This document shows, piece after piece, positions 55,972-64,000 of a stretch of DNA of 64,000 nt. The stretch comes from Tanytarsus gracilentus (taxonomy: Eukaryota; Arthropoda; Insecta; Diptera; Chironomidae). Each line of letters starts with the position of its first letter. The stretch's first letter is position 1. The notes under the pieces were generated by a model. It did no database searches. It was not told the origin of the DNA and worked only from the letters and a program-made list of their open reading frames with translations. The stretch lies in the NCBI GenBank assembly GCA_038502055.1, contig JAXRKN010000027.1:248001-312000 (forward strand), given 5' to 3'. The translations under genes were made by a program, and so were the position numbers.

Positions 55972-58900
55972 TTAACCACAAGCGAGAATTTCAAAAGCAC
56001 CAGTGGTGGTTCTTTCATCTTTTGTTGCTGGATTAAAGTAATAGAACGTAGTATACCAAACCTTTCCTAGAATCGTAAAAGTTCCGTTTGTCATTGTAAT
56101 TTGAATTCTACCCGAGTACAGAGGATAAGAGTTGTAAGTTCCAATCTGAACTTTTCCAGGGACGTTACCGAAAGTCGATCCTGTTGTTGCAACCCATTTG
56201 AGATTTGGATGATTTGCGACAAATTGAGGGAAAGTATCGTCAAAGAGTTCGCCAGTGTTGTAGCAACTTCCATATGCACCAGGTCCTTTAATGCTATTCG
56301 ATGTCATGATTCTAGCTGGAGCAATAGGTGTGCTTAAACAGTCCATAAATGGTCCAGCGCCAGGATAGATTAAAGAGCCATCATAATATGTTCCCGCAGC
56401 TTGTCCATCAACTGCTGGATTGAAAAATTCGAGAGGAAGCAGTGCACCGCAAGAAAGGGTACACTCTGCATTTTGAGCTCCATTAGCACAACAGAAAGGA
56501 GGATCTCCTTGAGCGCATGGGTTACAAACGAGAATGTCAAATCCTTTATAAATTATTTTTTCGAGATAAGTCAATGGATCGGCATGATAAAAACCATCAT
56601 TCCAAATTTTGCCTATTTGCGTGAATGTCCCGTTCTCTAAAGTTATGTTGGTTCTTCCGACATAAAGATCATAAGCTCCGTAAGAACCAACCTTAACTTT
56701 GCCATAAACACTCGGTAAGGAATGTTTATTTGTTCTTCTCCATTTAAGATCAGGATGTTTAGCAAAGAATTGAGGATTTGTAATGTCATAGAGTTCAACC
56801 TGGTTGTAGCAAGAAAGATAAGCACCAGGTCCTTTGTAACCATATGATACCATAATTTTTGCAGGACCGATTGTTGTGCCCAAGCAGCCTAAAAATGCAC
56901 CGGACCCAGGATAAATTGGAGAGTCATCGATGTATGATCCCGATTCAAAGCCAAGTGAGTATGGATCATAAGTAGCCAATGACAAAAGTGAACCACATTG
57001 AGTTGGAACTGTACAGTCAGCATTTTGGGCACCATTTGCACAACAATGTGGCGGAGTTTTTCCATTTGCACAAGGATTACATGAGAGGATTTCAAATGCT
57101 CCAGTTGTTGATTTTTCATATAGAATCATTGGATCATTATAGTAGAATAGATTTTTCCAAACTTTGCCAATTTGGGTATAAGTTCCATTCTCCATTGTTA
57201 GAGTTATTCTGCCAATATAAAGATTGTATCCAGCATAAGTACCAATTGGAATAATTCCATAAACATTAGAATAACTAAATGCATTTGTTGGAATCCAACG
57301 AAGATCTGCATGCTTAGCGAAGAATTGAGGATTAGTTGTGTCATAAAGTTCATTCGTATAATAGCATGAAAGATAGGCTCCTAAGAATTAAAATAATTAA
57401 AATAAAAATCAAAGTTCCAAAACCATAATTTTACCAGGTCCTTGAATTCCATAAGAAGTCATGATTCTGGCTGGTGCAATTGGTGAACTTAAGCAATTCA
57501 TGAATGCACCGGATCCAGGATAAATTGGAGATGCATCATAGTATTTTCCGGATTCAAAGCCAAGTAAATATGGATCATAAGTAGCCAATGATAAAAGTGA
57601 ACCGCATTCAGTTGGAACTGTACAGTCAGCGTTTTGGGCACCATTTGCACAACAATATGGCGGAGTTTTTCCATTTGCACAAGGATTACATGAGAGGATT
57701 TCAAATGCTCCAGTTGTTGATTTTTCATATAGAATCATTGGATCATTAAAGTAGAATAGATTTTTCCAAACTTTGCCAATTTGGGTATAAGTTCCATTCT
57801 CCATTGTTAGAGTTATTCTGCCAATATAAAGATTATAACCAGCATAAGTTCCAATTGGAATAATTCCATAAACATTTGAATAACTAAATGCATTTGTTGG
57901 AATCCAACGAAGATCTGCATGCTTAGCGAAGAATTGAGGATTAGTTGTGTCATAAAGTTCATTCGTATAATAGCATGAAAGATAGGCTCCTAAGAATTAA
58001 AATAATTAAAAAAGAAATTAATGAGCTTCTTATAGATTTTACCTGGTCCCTTGATGCCATTTGTGGTCATGATTCTAGCTGGTGCAATTGGTGAACTTAA
58101 GCAGTCCATGAATGCACCGGATCCAGGATAAATTGGGGATCCATCATAATATTTTCCCGATTCAAAACCAAGTGTAGTTGCATTATATTGAGAGAGGGGT
58201 AAAAGTTGACCTATGAATAAAATTATTTAATAGAATTAATTGATCTTTAAATGTCTCACCGCAAGTTATTGGAGCTGATGTTGTTACAGTTGTAGTTGTC
58301 GTTGGAGGTAAAGTAGTTGTTGCCGATGTTGTAGATTCTGTCGTTGGAGGTAAAGTTGTTGTTGTAGAAGTTGTAGATTCTGTCGTTGGAGGTAAAGTAG
58401 TTGTTGTCGATGTTGTAGAAGTTGTAGACTCTGTCGTTGGAGGTAAAGATGTTGTTGTCGATGTTGTAGAAGTTATAGACTCTGTCATTGGAGGTAAAAT
58501 TTTTGTAGTTGTTGCAGGTGCTTGAGTCGTTGGTTGAGCACAAGTTAAAACTTCAAAGTTTGTTTCTAATATTTTCTCCACATTAAATTCATCAACGAAA
58601 AAAAGACCGTATGATGGAGTTTTAAGAATTTTTCCCACCCTATACTGTCCGTTATAAAATGTTCGTCCAAAAAAAAATGCAAACGTTGTGTCATTCACGG
58701 ATAAAACATAATTAACAGAGGAAATTGTGTCTTTGGATGTGTTGACCCATTGAAGGCTTGGATTTTTTAGAAGGAAATATCCGGTAACATTATCAAAAGT
58801 CATTCCACCACCACAGGGCATATACACTCCAGGATTGACTGAATTTGTAGAAACAAATCCGGCACTAATTGTTGTGTAATTTTTGGTACAAAAGTTAAAT

Positions 58901-61283
58901 CCATAGCCGACATATTGATTGGATGAGTCAAAATTTACACCACCAAGGAATCCATAAGAGTCTGGGAATGTTCTTTGATTGACGGTGTTATACCTCATGA
59001 AAGTTCCGCAATTATAAATGCTTGGATCAAATGGTGGACTCGTGACAACTGAACTATTCGAAGAACTTGTTGAGTTTGTCCAGTAATATCTTGTTGTGGT
59101 ATTTGACTCGCTTGAGAAAGTAATATTTCCTCCTTTAAACACATAGAACCGACCATTATTTCCTATTTGCATTGATGAACCAGCGGTTGTTTGATTAGTG
59201 AACCATGTGCTGGACCAAACGAGATAACCAGTCGCATTGTAGAGATTCAAACTTCCATCACTTCCCATTGTTAAGTTAACAGCTCCACTTCCGGTCGTGT
59301 TGGTCGACCAAAAGATTTGACCAGTTCTATTTTTAATCATCAAATTACCATCAACCAATGCCATTTGATATTCACCGTTAGATGATGAGAGAGCAGTTGA
59401 CGAATTGATTGAATCTCCTGCATTTAAAGTGTCACTAAGGCAGCCAGTTTCGAAGGTGAGTAAAACAGTTGGTAGAATTGTTGTTGTTGTAACTGTTGTG
59501 GTTGTTGGTTCTTCAGTTGTTGTTGTTGTCGAAGTTGTGGTTGGAGCTAGATAAAAATTTAATGAGCTTTTTAAAACAATTTAAAGACAATTTTTTACTT
59601 TCTGTTGTTGTTGTGGTGCTTGTAGTTGTTGGAGCTTAAAAGATAAAATATTTAAAAAAAAAAAAAATCTAATTTATTTAAAATGTCTTTCTGTGGTTGT
59701 TGTAGTAGTTGTGGTGCTTGTAGTTGTTGGAGCTTAAAAGATAAAATATTTAACCTCAAAGAATATAATTTAAACTAAATTTACCTTCAGTAGTTGTTGT
59801 GGTTGTTGTCGTTGTTGGAGCTACAGTTGATGTTGTTGTTGTTGGAGCTTTATGGATGAAAATAAATTAATGGCAAAGTTTGAATCATAATCATAATTTC
59901 TTACCTTCTGTGGTTGTTGTAGTGCTTGTAGTTGTTGGAGCTTGAGTTGTTGTCGTCAAAGGTGCTGCTGTTGTATCAGAACAAGCTGAAAGATATTTTA
60001 ACGTTTTATAAACTGTTAAATTTAAAAATAATCAACTCACAGCAGCTTCCAGGTAACGCGCAAGTTAAAACATCAAATCCAGTTGTTAGTGCGATAGGTC
60101 CGCTGTTATTGAATGCTTGATAGATGTAACCACCATTGATATATTCAATCTTTCCAATCACATAATTTCCATTAATCAAAGCTCTTCCAAAGGCAAAATT
60201 ATTCGGTCCCAAAATTTTAAGGACATTATGAGTTGTTGATAATGATGTCGAACTGGCTCCAACCCATTTCAGTTCCTGATTAGCGAGAAGATAAAAAGAA
60301 GTCGATCGATCGTTAACTTGAAAACTAGTGCATGGAATTAAACATCCTGGTGAGTTGGCATTGGTTGTTATAGAGCATGGTGAACGATATTGATTGCATG
60401 CAGTAGCATTACCGAAGCCCACGTAAGCTGCTGAGCCATCAATATTGACTCCGCCAACGAAACCATTTGATGTAGGAGCAAGTCGAGAATTTATCGTGTC
60501 ATAAGGTACAAAAGTTCCTGTTATAAAATTATAGTAAAATAATTCAAATTAAAATAAAATCGAATAAATTTCAATTTATGAACTCAAACTCACCGCAAGG
60601 ACTTGGAAGGGCTGGTGCTGTGGTCGTTGGTCCGCAATAAGTATTAAAATCGCTGTTTAATTGAGCTTCTTTTGCTCTCAAAGTGTCAAGCTGTGAATTC
60701 AAATTAGTCAACGTGGTAACTGTTGAATTAACTAATGTTTTGTAAAGCGATAGAAGATCATTTGCTCTTGTTTGAGCACTTCCAGTCTTTGTCGCAACTT
60801 GATTTTCATAATTTCGAACTTGATTATTTAAATTATTCAAATTAATTGTTGCGTTGTTGATTCTAGTTTGAGTCAACGTGATGTTGGCTTGAACTTGAGC
60901 GAGTTGACTTGGATAAGTTGTGCAGTTGAAAGAATTCACTTGACGTTTACTTCTTTTAACTTCCGGTGGATAAGCGACTTGAGCTAAAACAATTTTCGCA
61001 TAATCGAGAGCTTCTAAGTAATTTGATTTGTCTTCAGGAAATTTAACGATTAATGCTTGAATCAAAGCTGGAATATTTTCAATAATTTTCACATAATTGC
61101 CAGATGGATCCTCGAAAACTTGTCCTCCGATTTCTGAATTAACTAATGAAGAAATTAATTTTTTTCACATCATTTAAAATGTCTAAAATTAACTTTAAAC
61201 TGTTTGCACAGTTTTTCACATCACAAGTGTTTTATCTCACCTGAAGTCAAAATGGCTATCAACACTAGAATTTTAAATTTCAT
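55972..61283 (-). CDS. Inverted paralogue of the giant lectin gene: DM9-like, B-lectin, five further DM9-like modules, no C-type-lectin array
   Basis: Exons: 61283-61241, 61142-60594, 60517-60041, 59985-59905, 59847-59785, 59634-59599, 59546-58260, 58210-58043, 57989-57435, 57380-55972; all internal junctions phase 1, 1555 aa. Order: signal peptide MKFKILVLIAILTS; pro-region; RSKRQ; coiled-coil-like segment; DM9-like module; Thr linkers; B-lectin domain; DM9-like module; PPTTES Thr/Ser/Pro repeats; then four DM9-like modules of a second subtype (GPGAYLSCYN, HPDLKW, LYVGR, TQIGKVW, FEILSCNPC, CCANGAQN). Exons 1-3 and the B-lectin exon are almost identical to the gene at 2936, but no C-type-lectin exon is present. 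A decayed exon lies at 59732-59688. Promoter: TATATAAA (61341-61348) and TCAGT (61323-61327). Confidence 0.85.
59688..59732 (-). pseudogene. Decayed Thr-linker exon (lost splice donor) inside the paralogue
   Basis: Has the CTTTTAAG acceptor and a 45-nt Thr-codon exon like its neighbours, but the donor that should read GAAA-GT reads GAAA-GA. Reading through gives TAA within four codons. Because flanking introns are phase 1, skipping it keeps the frame. Confidence 0.75.
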
Positions 61284-62069
61284 CTCGCTTTCTAAAAAGA
61301 CGAACTGAAACTGATAGTTACCACTGAGAGAACTCGTCAATTTATATAAAAATAAAAAGAGCTTTCAAAATGTGCTAAAAAAGCTTAAAATTCTAAAGTT
61401 AATGGAAACTTTTTAAGTTGGTGATTAAAGTTCAACTTGTTTTTCTCACTAATTTATTTAAACAGCTGAAGAGGTGAAGTCTGCAAATTGAAACGTGCAT
61501 CTTCATTAATTAATGAACTCAATTCATCAACTAATCTTTGTTAATTCTTATCTGAGAAAATTAGTTGTAATCTCGAATATTTCAATCACAAAGAAAAAAT
61601 AGCAAATTTTAATAAAATTTCAACTGTTAAAAATATTTTCGTGTTCTTTTTAAAACTTGGCACATTTTTAATGATTAATTGATCAAACTTTTCCTGGTCA
61701 TAGCTGTGTAAATAAATTTTAATTGCCTGTCAATCAAAAAAAATTTAAGGAACAAAAATGAATTTAATAAATTGAAATTTAACCGAAATTTATTCAGTTT
61801 TAATTGAAAGTTACAAAAAGAATTAAAATTTTATGAACATAAAACTGAAAGTCCTTTAAAAAGTAAAACGTAAAAATCATCTTAGACATTTACAATTTAT
61901 GATAAAAATTGCTACAAAAATCAACACAGAATTTTTTTTTGTTAATTGGGATAGTCGGAAAATTCAAAAATTTTTGATAAAATAATTTTAATTTATTTGT
62001 TTGGGAGAAAAATTTTTATAAAAAAACCCAAAAAAAATCATCAATTAATCAAATTCAAGTGATTAAAAA
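61284..62069. other. Intergenic region between the two right-hand lectin-family genes
   Basis: About 790 bp: promoter elements of the paralogue at 61320-61350, then AT-rich sequence. No gene seen. Confidence 0.5.
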
Positions 62070-64000
62070 TTAAGTTTGACTTGGAGCAATTGCTTGCGAT
62101 TTTGAGCAAACTAAAACTTGAATTTCAGTATCTGATCCGAGCGTCAAAAATCCAGCTTCATTAACCAAGTGTATTGTATCCGCGACGTAATGAACTCTAC
62201 CAAATGTTAGAATGTCGTTTGTACAAACACGCGCATAAATCATAAACCAAGAATTTCCGATAACACTGTAAAGAACACCTGGTACTTTATCAGCGGCAAA
62301 AGGTGTCGTTGTGACCCAAGTCAAATCAGGATGATAAGCGAGATATTTGCAAGTTGTCGGTGAATTGTCGATGGTTTCATTTGAATAAACTGAACAAGGC
62401 ATGAAACATCCAGCAGGACTGTTGATCGAAATATAACCGGGACAAACTGTCAGCCCACCACAGCTATCGCCATTACCTTGAGCAATGTATTGAATTCCTC
62501 CATCTTTATAGTTAAATCCACCTGGAACACCCCATTTTTCAGGATTAGTTCTACCATTGATTCGATCATATGATAAAAATGTTCCACAAGCACCATGACT
62601 CGTTGCAGGATCTGTCGGTAATGGATCGGGAGTGCCACAAGTTGGACTTTCTGGTGGCGGAATTACTGCAAGTTCTGTTGATTTCTTACAAACCAAAACC
62701 TCAATTGTAGTTGTTGGTCCGAACTGTTCATATCCTTTAGAAGTTATAACTCTAATCACGTCCATGCCATAATGAACTCTACCGACAGTGACATAGTCAT
62801 CGGGTGCACACATTCTCGCATACATCAGCCACCATCTTGTTTGAACATTTCTAGTTAAAACACCTGGAAGTTTATCGGCATTTGCAGGCGTTGTTGTGAC
62901 CCATTGGAGGTCGGGATGCCATGCAAGATAGTAACACGTTGATGATGAATTATCGTAGATTTGTTTCTTGCCAACTTGACATGGCATTCGACAACCGGCG
63001 TCTCCTAATTTCGTTGAAACATATCCAGGACATGTTGTCATGTCACCGCACAATTTGCCACTACCATAACCGACATACTGAACAGTTCCATCATGATTGA
63101 AGCCACCAGGAACGCCATAAAGCTCGGGATCAGTTCTTTTATTTGCTGCATCGTAAGGAACTAAAGTTCCACACGGTCCAAGGATTGTTGTTGTTTCCAA
63201 TGGATCTGGTGAAGGTTGAAGACATGACACGGGCGGTGGCTCTGGGACAGGTTCCGGTGGAAGTTCCGACGATAAACAAGTCAACACTTCAACCTCAGTG
63301 TTTGGTCCGAGTTGTTGATATCCGTTTTCAGTTACAAATCTGATAACATCAGCACTGTAGTGAATTCTTCCAACAGTTATAAAATTATTAGCGCAAAGTC
63401 GAGCGTATAACAAAAACCAGCTGGTTCCAACATTACGAGATAAAACACCTGGAAGCTTGTCAGCCATAACGACAGTTGTTTTTACCCACTACATATTGTA
63501 GTCAAGAGAAATTTATAAATTCATTGAAGTAATTTAAAATACACAAAAAATTGAACTTACCTTTAGATCCGGATGCCATGCAAGATATTTACATCCAACA
63601 TTATCGAAAAATTCAGTTTTACCTTGCTGACATGGCATGTAACATCCAGCTGATCCTTGAACTGTCGATACAAAACCAGGACAAGTGTTCATATTTTGAC
63701 AATTTGTTGCATTTCCATAACCAACATATTGAATTGATCTGTCGCGCCAATTAAATCCACCGGGAACCTTTAAAAATATTTTGGATTATATAAATTTTGT
63801 AATTTTTTTATAACTCACTCCATAAAGTTCAGGTGCAGTTCTGTCGTTGATCGGATCATAATTAAGTAAAGTTCCACATTTTTCTAAAATGCTCGGAGTG
63901 GTTGGTTGCTGTGGTGGTAAAGCGCAAGATGCCGCTGGAGTCGTAACCAAAGGAGTTGTCGGTAGCTCTGTTGTGGTTGTTGATGTTGTTGTAGTTGTGA
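62070..64000 (-). CDS. 3' part of a third secreted multi-DM9-like-module protein (5' end off window)
   Basis: Exons (64000 and beyond)-63819, 63767-63561 and 63488-62070, phase 0 junctions. The visible N-terminal part is a Thr/Pro linker (TTSTTTTELPTTP). Three complete modules follow, each starting CGT(L/F) and containing a PGGFN, YVGYG or YIAQG and MPC block, WHPDLQWVTTT, an LMYAR and VTVGRVHY block, and EVLVC. They are separated by Pro-rich spacers. The stop follows SQAIAPSQT. The module is the same fold family as in the two genes above but with its own subtype, and unlike them its introns are phase 0. Lectin function is inferred from DM9 resemblance. Confidence 0.82.

Noticed and set aside
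61241..61283. Possible frameshift in the signal-peptide exon of the inverted lectin paralogue
   Set aside because: Recounting showed exactly 43 nt and phase 1, the same as expected from the other copy; the exon is intact.

Overview
The window looks like nuclear DNA of a dipteran insect, most likely a non-biting midge (Chironomidae). It is very AT-rich, its genes carry short introns (about 50-150 bp) with GT-AG ends, and the core-promoter style is TATA plus an arthropod TCAGT initiator. The conserved proteins are insect-like (chloride-dependent alpha-amylase, AMPK alpha, Cdk5, CDK5RAP3), and one gene (35952-38432) resembles the cysteine-rich Balbiani-ring/salivary silk proteins of chironomids. 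The species call is inference. All exon structures below come from reading splice sites and reading-frame continuity by eye.

Left end (1-13.4 kb): the last exon of a leucine-rich protein, a roughly 0.94-kb inverted-repeat element, then a giant secreted gene (2936-13397, + strand, predicted 2906 aa). Its product has a signal peptide, a furin-like site, a coiled-coil-like segment, a DM9-like lectin module, Thr-rich linkers, eleven identical C-type-lectin-like domains encoded by eleven 689-bp units, a bulb-type (B-) lectin domain and a final DM9-like module.

Middle left (13.5-27 kb): CDK5RAP3 and Cdk5 lie head to head, 191 bp apart. A 1.94-kb tandem duplication follows; it carries a Cdk5 pseudogene fragment and two pairs of tiny disordered-protein genes. 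Next come a secreted protein of unknown family, a 5S rRNA gene, a third member of the tiny-gene family, two tRNA-Ser(AGA) genes, alpha-amylase and glycine-cleavage T-protein.

Middle (28-43 kb): a bHLH factor, a Gly-rich secreted peptide, an FYR-domain (TBRG1-like) protein, a spliced acidic Pro-rich secreted protein, a membrane-anchored LRR protein, a TIL-type protease-inhibitor-like peptide, the Balbiani-ring-like repeat gene (with an A8 frameshift), a small relative of the N-terminal part of the lectin genes, and an acyl-CoA synthetase. Dispersed repeats and a relic promoter copy surround the last few.

Right (43-64 kb): AMPK alpha, with a second copy of the inverted-repeat element in intron 1; two related multi-pass membrane genes; two doubtful small secreted ORFs; an inverted paralogue of the giant lectin gene (61283-55972, - strand) that lacks the C-type-lectin array but gains four DM9-like modules; and the 3' part of a third DM9-like gene running off the window. 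The most notable system is this locus of modular, phase-1-exon multi-lectin secreted proteins, which appears to be undergoing very recent exon-array amplification and gene conversion.
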